Shown here one piece after another: positions 26,832-35,446 of a stretch of 54,599 nucleotides of DNA. This stretch comes from Amycolatopsis jejuensis (GTDB taxonomy: Bacteria; Actinomycetota; Actinomycetes; Mycobacteriales; Pseudonocardiaceae). Numbering within the stretch: the stretch's first letter is position 1; every line of letters begins with the position of its first letter. The DNA is taken from the NCBI RefSeq assembly GCF_000717335.1, contig NZ_JNYZ01000047.1, positions 1 to 54,599 on the forward strand, read 5' to 3'. Both the position numbers and the translations under genes were made by a program. The notes under the pieces are model-generated. The model had not been told where the DNA came from, did not search any database, and worked only from the letters and a program-made list of their open reading frames with translations.

Positions 26832-27848
26832 TCACCCGCTCCGGTTCCATTCCGCCGCCACGTCGATCAGCTCGTACTCGTTCCTGGTGACCGCTTGCGG
26901 GTCCACGCCGAAGTTCGGCGGATAAAGCAGCGCGAGGTCGAGCACGTCCGCGTACCGCTCCAGTTGCGTGCGTACTTCCTCCGGCCGGCCGAATACCGCG
27001 CGGTCGTCGACCAGGCCGAGCCCTGCCTCGACGACCCCTTCGGCGTCGCCCTCGAGGAAAGCATTTCTGGCCTCGACCCGGTGCGCCTCGTCGACCTCGC
27101 TGGTGAACAGTGCGTCGTAGCCCTTGGGAGTCGAGTAGAACCCGACCTGTGCTGCTGCCTGCTTCCTGGCGGCATGAGGATCCGGATCGGCGGCAGCCAC
27201 GATTTGCGAAGCGAAGGCGAACTCGCTGCGCGCGCATCCCCGCTTCTCGAGTTCGGTGTCCACGATCGGCCGCGCGAGCTGCGTCAGATTCGCGACAGAC
27301 GCGACCGTGTGGCCGAAGAATCCGTCAGCACTCCGCGCTGCGGCCCGGGTCATCCGTGCGCCCACGCCGGCCACGAGAATCGGCACCGCCGGAGCCGCCG
27401 GGGCCGCCCGCTCGAAGTGCGCCATATGCACCGCGTCGAAGCGGCCTTCGTGGGTGAACGGACCGCCGTGATGCGCCATCAGCCTGCGGACCAGGTCCAC
27501 CCGCTCCTCGACCCGCGGGGCCGGGTGGTCGAGGTCGACGTCGTACCAGTCGCGGTTCATCCGGCGGGTGCTGCTGCCCACGCCGAGGACGAAGCGGCCA
27601 CCCGACAGCAACTGGATGTCCGTGGCGGCCGCCGCCAGCGCAATCGGCGACCGCGCGAACAGCGGCGTGACGCTGGTACCGACCAGCACCGAGCCGGTCG
27701 CGGCGGCGAAGGCCGCCGAACGGGCCAGACTACTGCGGTTGTAGTAGTCGATGCTCCAGATCGAGTGGATCCCGGCGGCGTCGGCCGCCTTCGCGACCTC
27801 GACCGCCACCGCCGGATCCTCGTCGACGATGACCAGGCCGACCTTCAT
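26832..27848 (-). CDS. Luciferase-like (LLM) flavin-dependent oxidoreductase 2
   Basis: This is a 338-residue TIM-barrel protein of the luciferase superfamily. It starts directly with the beta-1 strand KVGLVIVDED. SIDYYNRSSLARSAAFAAAT and LLSGGRFVLGVGSSTRRMNRDW follow, where the family normally has SGGRxxxGxGxG. VPILVAGVGARMTRAAARSADG is the conserved phosphate-binding strand. It is distinct from the 16752 protein and nearer to the F420-dependent (MSMEG-type) group by general layout, but I cannot fix the cofactor. Its ATG overlaps the stop of the citrate-synthase-like gene (ATGA), so the two are translated together and probably act in consecutive steps. Confidence 0.85.
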   Translation of the reverse strand: MKVGLVIVDEDPAVAVEVAKAADAAGIHSIWSIDYYNRSSLARSAAFAAATGSVLVGTSVTPLFARSPIALAAAATDIQLLSGGRFVLGVGSSTRRMNRDWYDVDLDHPAPRVEERVDLVRRLMAHHGGPFTHEGRFDAVHMAHFERAAPAAPAVPILVAGVGARMTRAAARSADGFFGHTVASVANLTQLARPIVDTELEKRGCARSEFAFASQIVAAADPDPHAARKQAAAQVGFYSTPKGYDALFTSEVDEAHRVEARNAFLEGDAEGVVEAGLGLVDDRAVFGRPEEVRTQLERYADVLDLALLYPPNFGVDPQAVTRNEYELIDVAAEWNRSG

Positions 27849-28666
27849 TTCTGCGCATGCTCCCGACGCGCTCCGTCGGCGCCGAAGGTGCTCGATCCGT
27901 TGAGCCGGCGCTCGGCGTGACCGTGGTAGACCCCCTCGGCAACCCGGAGCGTCGGCGGTGCCAGCAGCTCCTCGACGCAGTGGGCGACGATGCCGGGCAT
28001 GAAGGAGATCGCCGCGATACCAGGCATCTCCAGCGGCCGGAAGCCGAGTTCACTCAGCACGCAGCCGAGCATGCCGTCGATGTTCACCGGGAAGTCCCGG
28101 CCGATGCGGCGCAGGTACTCGTCCTTGGCCGCGAAGTAGTACCCGGCCCGGGTGCCCCACACCCCGTTCGCCTCGGCGACCTCCCGCAGCGCGATGGCCC
28201 GCGGGTCACCTTCCGGGTGCAAGGGATGGCCGATGCCGGGCATGCGCTTCTTGGCCGCCTGCATCCGGGATACGTAGGCATCCACCGCAGCCTCGGGCGT
28301 GCTGCCGCCCACCACAGCAGCCTCGATCTCGTCGATGACCTCGGCGGTGTGTTGCGGCGAGACGGTGATCGAGCCGATCGTGAGCATGCCGGCCGCAACC
28401 CCCGGGATCACACTCTCCGGCGCCGCCGACGCGACCATCCGCGCGGCAAGGGTCGTCGGCGCGTAGAAGCCATGCTCGAGAATCCCGTTGAGCGCAGCCT
28501 CGAAGGTCCGGCTCTGCGCGGGCGTCGGCAGTTCCCCCCGAATGGTCAGAAACGTCGCATCGGCGAAGGACAGCGAGCGGATGATGTCCGTCAGCGGGTA
28601 TCCCCGCACGTTCACCACGCCATGGCCGACCTCACCGACCGCTGTCGTCCAGGATTGTTCAGGCAC
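27845..28666 (-). CDS. Short citrate synthase-like protein (citryl-CoA lyase type)
   Basis: This is a 273-residue protein of the citrate synthase superfamily, much shorter than true citrate or methylcitrate synthases (370-430). It corresponds to the core plus a reduced small domain, like proteins called citryl-CoA lyase. Visible elements are TDIIRSLSFADATFLTIRGELPTPAQ (large-domain start) and the active-site His region RMPGIGHPLHPEGDPRA, equivalent to the GFGHRVY-like motif of citrate synthase. AAISFMPGIVAHCVEE lies near the end. It could cleave or form a substituted citryl-CoA/malyl-CoA-type C-C bond. GTG at 28666 follows GGAGG. It is the first gene of the operon behind operator copy 4. Confidence 0.78.
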   Translation of the reverse strand: MPEQSWTTAVGEVGHGVVNVRGYPLTDIIRSLSFADATFLTIRGELPTPAQSRTFEAALNGILEHGFYAPTTLAARMVASAAPESVIPGVAAGMLTIGSITVSPQHTAEVIDEIEAAVVGGSTPEAAVDAYVSRMQAAKKRMPGIGHPLHPEGDPRAIALREVAEANGVWGTRAGYYFAAKDEYLRRIGRDFPVNIDGMLGCVLSELGFRPLEMPGIAAISFMPGIVAHCVEELLAPPTLRVAEGVYHGHAERRLNGSSTFGADGARREHAQK

Positions 28667-28730
28667 GGGATCCTCCAGGCAGACGCTTCGAGTGCAACGG
28701 TGCCAACATAGATCCGGCAGCCAGCTTAGT

Positions 28731-28764
28731 CAACCTTTCGATCGGCTATCGACTCACAAGTTGA
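28731..28764. promoter_or_regulatory. 34-bp composite operator, copy 4, with promoter for 28666
   Basis: Reads CAACCTTTCGATCGG, CTAT, CGACTCACAAGTTGA on the plus strand. It is nearly identical over about 40 bases to the inverse of copy 2. For the leftward operon the -35 is TTGACT (complement of 28728-28733), then 17 bases, then -10 TATGTT (complement of 28705-28710). It lies between the leftward operon and the divergent TetR gene at 28861, so autoregulation is likely too. Confidence 0.75.
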
Positions 28765-28860
28765 ATCCCGACCACCATTCGGCGAAGGCCGCGACTGCTG
28801 CTATCTTCGAGCCGACCACCGACGATGCATTCGGCGAGACCTCCGGAAAGAGGTGAGCTC

Positions 28861-29490
28861 ATGACCACGGCTCGCGCCAAGGACGCTGCGGGACCCCGCT
28901 CCGACCGGGTCGCCCGCAAACGCACCCAGAAGATGCGCGAGATCCTCATGGCCGCCGCGGCGGTGCTCAACGAGGACGGCTACCACGCAATGAACCTCGA
29001 CGCGGTCGCCGAGAAGGTGGACCTGACCAAGGCGACGCTCTACCACTACTACGGCAGCAAGGACGAGCTGGTCGCCGCGACGCTGGAATTCGTCGGCCGG
29101 GAGGTCAACACCCGGCTCAACGAGCTGGCGGCGCAGACGTCGGAGCTGAGCGCGGCCGAACGGCTGCAGGCCTTGATGGTCGATCAGCTCACGATCCTGC
29201 TCGTGGACTACCGCGATGCGGGGCGGTTCTTCACCCAGCCCCTCGACTGGCCCGCCGATCACCTCAAGCTGATCCGCCGGCTGCGCAAGGAGCACGACGA
29301 CGTGTTCCGGGCCGTGATCGCCGACGGCATCGAGGCAGGTGAGTTCTCCAGCGACGACCCGAACGTCGCACTGCATTGCATCTACGGAGCGATCAACTAC
29401 ACCCCGGTCTGGGCACGCACGACAAGCCGCGCGGCGACCGCGCGGCTGATCGAGACCACGTGTGACATCTTGCTCAAGACGCTCGCTTGA
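28861..29490 (+). CDS. TetR-family regulator 1
   Basis: This is a 209-residue TetR protein. The DNA-binding domain spans about residues 20-68: RKRTQKMREILMAA, EDGYHAMNLDAVAEKVDLTKATLYHYYGSKDELV. The ligand domain follows, with AAERLQALMVDQLTILLVDYRD and HCIYGAINYTPVWARTTSR. It is closely related to the regulator at 42887, with the recognition helix TKATLYHY identical. AAAGAGG lies 6 bases before ATG. Operator copy 4 lies 97 bases upstream, between it and the operon 28666-20212. TetR proteins in CoA-ester catabolism (KstR and KstR2 type) are usually released by an acyl-CoA intermediate; that mode is inferred here. Confidence 0.88.
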   Translation: MTTARAKDAAGPRSDRVARKRTQKMREILMAAAAVLNEDGYHAMNLDAVAEKVDLTKATLYHYYGSKDELVAATLEFVGREVNTRLNELAAQTSELSAAERLQALMVDQLTILLVDYRDAGRFFTQPLDWPADHLKLIRRLRKEHDDVFRAVIADGIEAGEFSSDDPNVALHCIYGAINYTPVWARTTSRAATARLIETTCDILLKTLA

Positions 29491-29496
29491 GCCGAC

Positions 29497-29526
29497 GGTG
29501 GGCGCGATCGGCTGATCGCGCCCACC
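29497..29526. terminator. Bidirectional hairpin terminator
   Basis: A perfect 13-bp stem (GGTGGGCGCGATC with GATCGCGCCCACC) closes a 4-base loop (GGCT). It lies 6 bases after the TetR stop and 17 bases after the stop of the converging aldehyde dehydrogenase. There is no T-run, as is usual in actinobacteria. The position between two converging units makes a terminator the simplest reading. Confidence 0.75.
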
Positions 29527-29543
29527 CAGCACCGCTGCTCCGG

Positions 29544-31031
29544 CTACAGCAAGGCGACCACAGCCTTGGTCTCCAGGTACGGCTCGAGCCCCTCGGGCCC
29601 GAGTTCACGACCCCAGCCGGACTGCTTGTAGCCTCCGGTGGGAAGGGTGATCTCCGGCGGTGCGTGGACGTTGACGCCCACCCGGCCGGCCCGCAGCTCC
29701 GCGGCAACCCGGTGGGCGCGCCCGATATCCCGGCTCCAGACGCTTGCGGCGAGTCCGTACGAGGAATCGTTGGCCCACTCGATGGCCTCGCGTTCGTCGG
29801 AGAACGGCATCACGGTCGCCACCGGGCCGAAGATCTCCTCGCGCACCATCTCCATGTCGGCGCGGGCATTCGCGACGACGGTGGGCCGGTAGAAGAACCC
29901 TCCGTCCCCCATCGGGCCGCCGCCGGTGACGATGTCGGCACCGGCGGCGAGCCCGCCTTGCACGAAACCGTCCACTCGCCGCCGATGCCGGTCCGAGATG
30001 AGCGGGCCCATCTGGACATCCGGGTCGGTGCAGTAGCCGACGCGCATCTTCCCCGCGATCGCCGCGACGCCCTCGACGACCCGGTCGTGCATCGAACGAT
30101 GCACCAGAAACCGGGACCCGGCGGTGCACACCTGTCCGGCATTGCTGAAGATGCCCGCTGCGATTCCGGGAATCACCTGGTCCGGGTCCGCGTCGTCGAA
30201 CACGAGCGCGGGTGATTTGCCGCCCAGCTCCAGGGTGACTTTCTTCAGGTTTCCGGTGGCCGCGTTGACGATCGCCCGGCCGACCGCGGTCGAACCGGTG
30301 AACGACACCTTGTCGACCTCCGGGTGCTCCGCGAGCGCGGCCCCGGTCTCGATACCGGTTCCGGTCAGCACGTTCACCACCCCGGGCGGCACCCCGGCTT
30401 CCAGGCACAGTTCGCCGAGCCGCAGCGCGGTCAACGGCGTCTCCTCCGACGGTTTGACCACGGCCGAGCACCCGGCCGCGAGCGCAGGCGCCAGCTTCCA
30501 GCACGCGATCGCCAGCGGCGCGTTCCACGGAACGATCAACGCGGCGACGCCGATCGGCTCACGGCGGGTGTAGGCGTGAAAGCTGCGGCCGCCTGGCGCA
30601 GCCACCTCGCGCGCACGGCCTTCCAGCCGTTCCACTGCACCCGCGTAATAGCGGAAGGTCCGCGCCGCCGACGGGACGAACACCGAACGTGCTTGACTGA
30701 GCGGCATTCCCTGGTTGCGGCTTTCGAGTTCGGCGAGCTCCCCCGCGTGCCGGTCGATGAGCTCGGCCACCCGCCACAGCACCTGAGCCCGGGCGTCGGG
30801 CGTCTGCCGCCGCCAGCGTCCGTCGGCGAAACTCTCGCGCGCGGCCTCGACCGCACGGTCGACATCGGCCGAAGTGGCCTGCGGCACCTCAGCGAACACC
30901 ACACCGGTTCCGGGATCGGTCACCTGGAGCCATGCATGCGCCGGGCCGCCGACCCGGTCCTCGCCGACGATCATCGGGTGCCGCTCGCGAGCCTCACCCG
31001 CTCGCGGGGGCGGTGCCCCGGTCACGTTCAT
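29544..31031 (-). CDS. Aldehyde dehydrogenase 2
   Basis: This is a 495-residue NAD(P)-dependent aldehyde dehydrogenase. The catalytic Cys lies in [13 protein letters not shown] and the Glu in [35 protein letters not shown] is the cofactor strand and [11 protein letters not shown] the C-terminal motif. ATG at 31031 has GGAGAGGG in front; a GTG five codons earlier is the frame's first start but lacks a ribosome site. It is the last gene of the operon 33244-29544 and ends at a strong hairpin. Confidence 0.9.
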   Translation of the reverse strand: MNVTGAPPPRAGEARERHPMIVGEDRVGGPAHAWLQVTDPGTGVVFAEVPQATSADVDRAVEAARESFADGRWRRQTPDARAQVLWRVAELIDRHAGELAELESRNQGMPLSQARSVFVPSAARTFRYYAGAVERLEGRAREVAAPGGRSFHAYTRREPIGVAALIVPWNAPLAIACWKLAPALAAGCSAVVKPSEETPLTALRLGELCLEAGVPPGVVNVLTGTGIETGAALAEHPEVDKVSFTGSTAVGRAIVNAATGNLKKVTLELGGKSPALVFDDADPDQVIPGIAAGIFSNAGQVCTAGSRFLVHRSMHDRVVEGVAAIAGKMRVGYCTDPDVQMGPLISDRHRRRVDGFVQGGLAAGADIVTGGGPMGDGGFFYRPTVVANARADMEMVREEIFGPVATVMPFSDEREAIEWANDSSYGLAASVWSRDIGRAHRVAAELRAGRVGVNVHAPPEITLPTGGYKQSGWGRELGPEGLEPYLETKAVVALL

Positions 31032-31063
31032 GGGAACCCTCTCCACTCGTCTTTCCCGCGCGG

Positions 31064-31435
31064 TCAGTCCTCGACGGGTCCGTGCCAGTCGATCCCGCCC
31101 TGGGTCACGGCAAGGTGCGTGAACGCCGAGCCGGGTGCCGCGCCGTGCCAGTGCGTCTCCCCGGCCCGGCAGACGACGATGTCGCCCGCGCGTATCGGCA
31201 CCGCCTTCTCCCCCTTGGCCTGCACCAGGCCCTCACCGCTGGTCCCGACGAGGATCTGGTCGCCTTCGTGGGTGTGCCACTTGGTCCGCGCACCGGGCTC
31301 GTACTGGACCATCAGCAGCCGCGCGGATTCGTCGGTGCGCCAGGTGCTGTCGACCTGCGACAGCCGGGCCGTTCCGGTGAACCGGCCTGCCGGATCTTCC
31401 TCGCCGCGGACCTCGTCGTAGCCGATCTTGTCCAT
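31064..31435 (-). CDS. Small cupin-domain protein
   Basis: This is a 123-residue single cupin domain, cytoplasmic (no signal peptide). Metal ligands are visible as [17 protein letters not shown] (HxH...E-type motif 1, residues 53-69) and AGETHWHGA (His of motif 2, about 91-99). Small cupins of this type in catabolic operons serve as isomerases, decarboxylases, dioxygenases or sensors, so the reaction is open. ATG 31435 overlaps the stop of the preceding dehydrogenase by one base (TGATG) and AGGCAG precedes it. That makes it part of the same coupled transcript. Confidence 0.8.
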   Translation of the reverse strand: MDKIGYDEVRGEEDPAGRFTGTARLSQVDSTWRTDESARLLMVQYEPGARTKWHTHEGDQILVGTSGEGLVQAKGEKAVPIRAGDIVVCRAGETHWHGAAPGSAFTHLAVTQGGIDWHGPVED

Positions 31436-32313
31436 CACTGCCTCCCGAAGTTGCCGTACAGCCCGGCGAGCCTGCTCATGTCGGCGTCCGTGCCGAACCG
31501 CTGCAAGGCCGTTTCGAGCGTCTTCTCCGTCAGCCCGCCCAGTTCCGCCGCCGTCTCGCTTTCCTGCGCGAGCCGCATCGCGAGTGCGACGTCCTTGAGC
31601 ATCAGGTCGATCCGGAATCCCTGGTCCTTGATCTCGTCGTGGAGCAGGAACCGCGGGAACGTGACCTCGGTCGAGTAACTGCGCCCGGTGGACCCGTTGA
31701 GCACCTCGATGCAGGTCTCGGCGTCCAGCCCGTTGCGCACCGCGAGGCTCACCCCTTCGAACACGGCCAGCCTGCTCGCCGCGGCGATGAGATTGTTGAC
31801 CAGCTTCATCGTGTGCCCCGCGCCGACCCCGCCGACCCGGATCACCTTTTCGCTGATCACCGACAGGATCGGCGACAGCTCGGCAAACCGCTCCGCGGAC
31901 GCGCCGACCATGATGGTCAGCGTGCCCGCCCTCGCACCGCCGGGGCCGCCACTCACCGGAGCGTCGGCGAAGCCGATGCCCCGGCGGGCGAGGATCTCGG
32001 CACATTCCGTGTCGTCCGGCGGAAAACCCGTTGTCATGTCGACGACGCACGCGCCAGAGCGCATCGTCGATGCAAGCCCGCCCTCGGCCGACACCACCTC
32101 TTTCACATCCTCGGAACGGGGCAGGCAGACGAAGACCGGATCGCACTGTGCACCGACCTCGTCCAGCGTTGCCGCAGCCGCGCCCAGCCCGGTGAGCCGG
32201 GCGACCGCGGCGTCGCTGCGATCGTGGACCAGCAATGGAATCCCGCCGGCGACCAGCCGCTCCGCGAGTGCGCCGCCCATCGCTCCCAAGCCGATGAAAC
32301 CGACTCGTGTCAT
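31435..32313 (-). CDS. 3-hydroxyisobutyrate dehydrogenase-like NAD(P)-dependent oxidoreductase
   Basis: This is a 292-residue beta-hydroxyacid dehydrogenase. The N-terminal Rossmann motif is GFIGLGAMGGALAERL. The substrate signature is FADAPVSGGPGGARAGTLTIMVG near 120. Catalytic Lys lies in GAGHTMKLVNNLIAA near 170. It oxidises a beta-hydroxy acid to the semialdehyde or keto acid, or catalyses the reverse (tartronate semialdehyde reductase type). GAGAGGA precedes the ATG. A neighbouring aldehyde dehydrogenase in the same operon could take a semialdehyde product, as in valine breakdown. Confidence 0.87.
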   Translation of the reverse strand: MTRVGFIGLGAMGGALAERLVAGGIPLLVHDRSDAAVARLTGLGAAAATLDEVGAQCDPVFVCLPRSEDVKEVVSAEGGLASTMRSGACVVDMTTGFPPDDTECAEILARRGIGFADAPVSGGPGGARAGTLTIMVGASAERFAELSPILSVISEKVIRVGGVGAGHTMKLVNNLIAAASRLAVFEGVSLAVRNGLDAETCIEVLNGSTGRSYSTEVTFPRFLLHDEIKDQGFRIDLMLKDVALAMRLAQESETAAELGGLTEKTLETALQRFGTDADMSRLAGLYGNFGRQ

Positions 32314-32339
32314 GCGTTTTCCTCTCGTCGAGGCTTCGG

Positions 32340-32783
32340 CTACGCGGTACGGGGGCGGGTCCCCACGACCAAGCGCATCTTGAAGACGACCACCGGTTCG
32401 TCCCGCTGGTTCAGCACGGTGATGGCGAGGACGGCCTTGCCGCAGCTGTCGTCCATCTGCTCGAGGGATGCGACCTCGCTGCGCACATGGATCGTGTCGC
32501 CGAAGAACACCGGTTGCAGGAAACGTACCTTGTCCATCCCGCCGAACGCTTGCACTGCCTCGGGAGACAGTTCGATCAGCCCGCTGGCGATCGCCAGGGT
32601 CAGCATGCCGTGGGCGATCGGCTCGCCGAAGCGTGCCTTCTTCGCGTGCTCGACATCCAGGTGCAGAGGATGGAAATCGCCGGACAACCCGGCGAATCCG
32701 ACCACGTCCGCCTGGGTGACCGTGCGGCCCCGGCTCTCCAGCACCTTGCCCTCGACGAGATCCTCGAAATACCCGGTGATCAC
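32340..32783 (-). CDS. MaoC-family hydratase, subunit with hydratase-2 motif
   Basis: This is a 147-residue single-hotdog MaoC-like protein. The hydratase-2 motif is present: GDFHPLHLDVEHAKKARFGEPIAHGM supplies Asp and His of the R-specific enoyl-CoA hydratase active site. The start is GTG at 32783, whose GTGA overlaps the stop of the partner gene. The longer frame is a shadow. With the adjacent MaoC protein it should form a two-chain hydratase like the steroid ChsH1-ChsH2 pair, adding water to a 2-enoyl-CoA. The partner lacks the motif, so catalysis would rest here. Confidence 0.83.
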   Translation of the reverse strand: MITGYFEDLVEGKVLESRGRTVTQADVVGFAGLSGDFHPLHLDVEHAKKARFGEPIAHGMLTLAIASGLIELSPEAVQAFGGMDKVRFLQPVFFGDTIHVRSEVASLEQMDDSCGKAVLAITVLNQRDEPVVVFKMRLVVGTRPRTA

Positions 32784-33244
32784 GACGGCACCTCCTGCGA
32801 TTCGGCAGCGGACTTCTTGAGTACCAGCAGAGTCCTCGAGAACTGCTGGACGAGTGTGCCGTCCTGGTTGCGGACGTCGTGCGCCAGCGTCACGATGCCC
32901 GCATCCGGCCGGCTCTTGCTCTCCCGCGCCTCCGCGACCCGCGACACGACATGGATCGTGTCCTTCGGGCGGACTGGCGCGACAAAACGGGCCTCGACGC
33001 CCAATGCGGCGACCACCGAGCTGTAACCCAGGTCGTCGGTGAGGCCCATCGCGTACGTCATGATCATCGGGCCGGGCACCACCCGGCCACCGAACAGATT
33101 CTCCTGCGCGAAGATCTCGTCCGTGAAGACGGGATCCATGATCCCGGTCATACAGGTGAACGTCACGGCGTCGGTCTCGGTGATCGTGCGGCGCCGTGAG
33201 CGGAACTCCGTTCCCCCTGCGGCCGCCAATTCTTCGTAGTGCAT
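32780..33244 (-). CDS. MaoC/hotdog partner dehydratase
   Basis: This is a 154-residue hotdog-fold protein of the N-terminal-MaoC (FAS1-type dehydratase) kind. RTITETDAVTFTCMTGIMDPVFTDEIFAQENLFGG takes the place of the catalytic motif, with D-P-V-F-T-D instead of the H-containing NPxHxD. VVPGPMIMTYAMGL follows. It is thus probably the non-catalytic or substrate-binding half of a heteromeric hydratase with 32340-32783. ATG 33244 has GAGAGGGAG upstream. It is the first gene of the leftward operon starting at operator copy 5. Confidence 0.78.
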   Translation of the reverse strand: MHYEELAAAGGTEFRSRRRTITETDAVTFTCMTGIMDPVFTDEIFAQENLFGGRVVPGPMIMTYAMGLTDDLGYSSVVAALGVEARFVAPVRPKDTIHVVSRVAEARESKSRPDAGIVTLAHDVRNQDGTLVQQFSRTLLVLKKSAAESQEVPS

Positions 33245-33345
33245 CTTTTCTCCCTCTCGGCAACGCTCTGCCGGAACCGCTGTGACGTGTCCGAGGCGGA
33301 CGCGATGTGGCATTGGCGACGATACTGCGGACCCGCATTCTTAGT

Positions 33346-33379
33346 CAACCGTGAAGTTGGCTCTCGACTGCAGAGTTGG
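33346..33379. promoter_or_regulatory. 34-bp composite operator, copy 5 (divergent 33244/33448)
   Basis: Reads CAACCGTGAAGTTGG, CTCT, CGACTGCAGAGTTGG; both 15-mers are near-perfect CNAC-N7-GTTG inverted repeats. It is the clearest copy of the double site. TTGACT (complement of 33343-33348) gives the leftward -35, with TATCGT 18 bases on. It lies midway between the MaoC operon and the divergent SDR/acyl-CoA dehydrogenase operon and can serve both. Confidence 0.72.
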
Positions 33380-33447
33380 TAAATGTCATGATTCCGCGGT
33401 GCGGTCTTCCGGCCGCGGCACATCCGACGCACCGAAGGGGGTCAGCA

Positions 33448-34215
33448 ATGGCCGGTATCCTCGATCGTTTCCGGCTGGACGGCCGGGTCGCACTCGTCAC
33501 CGGGGCATCGTCCGGTCTCGGCAGGGACATCGCCGTCGCGCTCGCCGAGGCCGGCGCCGACGTCATGCTCGCCGCCCGGCGCGCCGACCGGCTGGCCGAA
33601 ACCGCCCGGCTGGCGGGGAAAACCGGGCGGCGAGTGGCGACCTCGGTCACCGACGTTGCGGACCCGGATTCCTGCGAACATGCCGCGGCCGCGACCGTGG
33701 CGGAACTGGGCAGGCTCGACATCCTCGTCAACTGCGCCGGACTCGCGACCGCGGTGCCCGCTGGCAAGGAGACTCCCGAACAGTTCCGCTCGGTGCTCGA
33801 GGTCAACCTCGAGGGTTCGTACTGGATGGCCAAAGCCTGCGCCGCGAGGATGGGTCCCGGGGCCAGCATCGTGAACATCGGGAGTGTGCTCGGGCTTTCG
33901 ACCGTCGGCCTGCCGCACGCTGCCTACTCGGCCAGCAAGGCGGCAGTACTCGGCCTGACGAGAGACCTGGCCGGCCAGTGGACCGGCCGCAAGGGAATCC
34001 GGGTCAACGCCGTGGTCCCCGGATATTTCCCGACCGACATGACGGCTACCCACCAGGACGGCTTCCTGGACGGGCTGGCCGACCGGCGCATCCCGATGCG
34101 GCGGCTCGGCGAGGGCGCGGAGTGCGCCGCGGCCGTCGTGTTCGCCGCCGGCGACGCCTCGTCCTACATGACCGGATCCGCCATCGTCGTCGACGGCGGC
34201 TTCCTCATCACCTGA
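33448..34215 (+). CDS. Short-chain dehydrogenase/reductase
   Basis: This is a 255-residue classical SDR. It has TGASSGLGRDIA near 18-29, CAGLA (the NAG motif), a Ser in NIGSVLGLS and catalytic YSASK. PGYFPTDMT follows, and the C terminus SAIVVDGGFLIT is that of many 3-oxoacyl-ACP reductase-like SDRs. AAGGGGG lies 6 bases before ATG. It is the first gene of a three-gene plus-strand operon with two acyl-CoA dehydrogenases. A 3-hydroxyacyl-CoA or ring-hydroxyl dehydrogenase role fits. Confidence 0.88.
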   Translation: MAGILDRFRLDGRVALVTGASSGLGRDIAVALAEAGADVMLAARRADRLAETARLAGKTGRRVATSVTDVADPDSCEHAAAATVAELGRLDILVNCAGLATAVPAGKETPEQFRSVLEVNLEGSYWMAKACAARMGPGASIVNIGSVLGLSTVGLPHAAYSASKAAVLGLTRDLAGQWTGRKGIRVNAVVPGYFPTDMTATHQDGFLDGLADRRIPMRRLGEGAECAAAVVFAAGDASSYMTGSAIVVDGGFLIT

Positions 34216-34240
34216 TCCGCGACCGTAACCGGAGACCTCC

Positions 34241-35410
34241 ATGGATTTTGTCCTGAGCAGCCAAGAACGGGAGTTCGCGCGGGACATGCGCGCCTTCTTC
34301 ACGACCGAGATCCCCGCCGGGATCAGGGACCGGACCGCACGGGGCGAACAACCCACGCGCGACGACATCGTCACCTGCCAGCAGATCATGAACGAGCACG
34401 GACTGGCCGTACCCCACTGGCCGGTGCGCTGCGGCGGGCAGGACTGGACACCGATCCAGCGGCACCTCTGGGCCGAGGAGATGGCCCTCGCGCACGTCCC
34501 GCCACCGATCGTGTTCAACACGTCGATGGTGGGGCCGGTGATCGCGCACTTCGGCAGCCCGGAGCTGCACCGGCGGTTCCTGCCGCCGACGGCGAGCGCG
34601 GAGATCTGGTGGGCGCAGGGTTTCTCCGAACCGGACGCCGGCTCGGACCTGGCGTCGCTGCGGACCACCGCGGTCCGGGACGGCGCCGCCTACGTCGTCA
34701 ACGGGCAGAAGACCTGGACCACCCTCGCCCAGCACGCCGATTGGATCTTCTGCCTGGCCAGAACCGATCCCACGGTACGCAAACAACGCGGCATCTCGTT
34801 CCTGCTGATCGACCTCCGGTCGCCGGGAGTGACCATCCGGCCGATCCGCCTCCTCGACGGCGGCTGCGAGGTGAACGAGGTCTTCTTCGACGACGTCCGG
34901 GTCCCGGCAGACCATCTCGTCGGCGAGGAGAACCGCGGCTGGACGTACGCGAAGTTCCTGCTGGGCAACGAGCGCACGGCCAACGCCGGCATCGGCATCA
35001 TCAAGAGCCGGGTGGGCCGGATCAAGCGGCTTGCCGGCGCCCGCCTCGACGACCCGCTCTTCCGTGCCCGGCTCACCACGCTGGAGGTCGAGACGACCGC
35101 GCTGGAGATGTCGGTCCTGCGGGTCCTGGACCGGGAGAGCACGCTGGCCCCCGGCATTCCGGACCCGATGTCGTCGATGCTCAAGCTGCGCGGCACGGAA
35201 CTGCAGCAGCGAGCGACCGAACTCCTGATCGACGTGGTCGGGCCAATGGGGCTGGCCTGCCGCGCGAACGGTGCCGCGGCTTTCGCACCGATGCCCGAGG
35301 GCGCCGCCGACGCACTACCCACGTATTTCAACTGGCGCAAGGCATCCATCTATGCCGGCAGCAACGAAGTCCAGCGCGAAATCATCAGCAAAGCGATCCT
35401 CGGGCTCTGA
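34241..35410 (+). CDS. Acyl-CoA dehydrogenase, large partner (FadE-pair type)
   Basis: This is a 389-residue acyl-CoA dehydrogenase. The flavin strand is AQGFSEPDAGSDLASLRTTAV. NGQKTWTTLAQHADWIFCLARTD is the matching substrate-side loop, and IYAGSNEVQREIISKAILGL ends the protein. That ending is typical of the actinobacterial FadE pairs (such as the cholesterol side-chain ChsE1-ChsE2 enzymes) that work as alpha2-beta2 heterotetramers. GGAGACCTCC precedes the ATG. The next gene is a shorter dehydrogenase 36 bases downstream, the expected partner. Confidence 0.88.
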   Translation: MDFVLSSQEREFARDMRAFFTTEIPAGIRDRTARGEQPTRDDIVTCQQIMNEHGLAVPHWPVRCGGQDWTPIQRHLWAEEMALAHVPPPIVFNTSMVGPVIAHFGSPELHRRFLPPTASAEIWWAQGFSEPDAGSDLASLRTTAVRDGAAYVVNGQKTWTTLAQHADWIFCLARTDPTVRKQRGISFLLIDLRSPGVTIRPIRLLDGGCEVNEVFFDDVRVPADHLVGEENRGWTYAKFLLGNERTANAGIGIIKSRVGRIKRLAGARLDDPLFRARLTTLEVETTALEMSVLRVLDRESTLAPGIPDPMSSMLKLRGTELQQRATELLIDVVGPMGLACRANGAAAFAPMPEGAADALPTYFNWRKASIYAGSNEVQREIISKAILGL

Positions 35411-35446
35411 CGAGGCCGAGACCGAGACCGACAGAAAGGCGCGACC

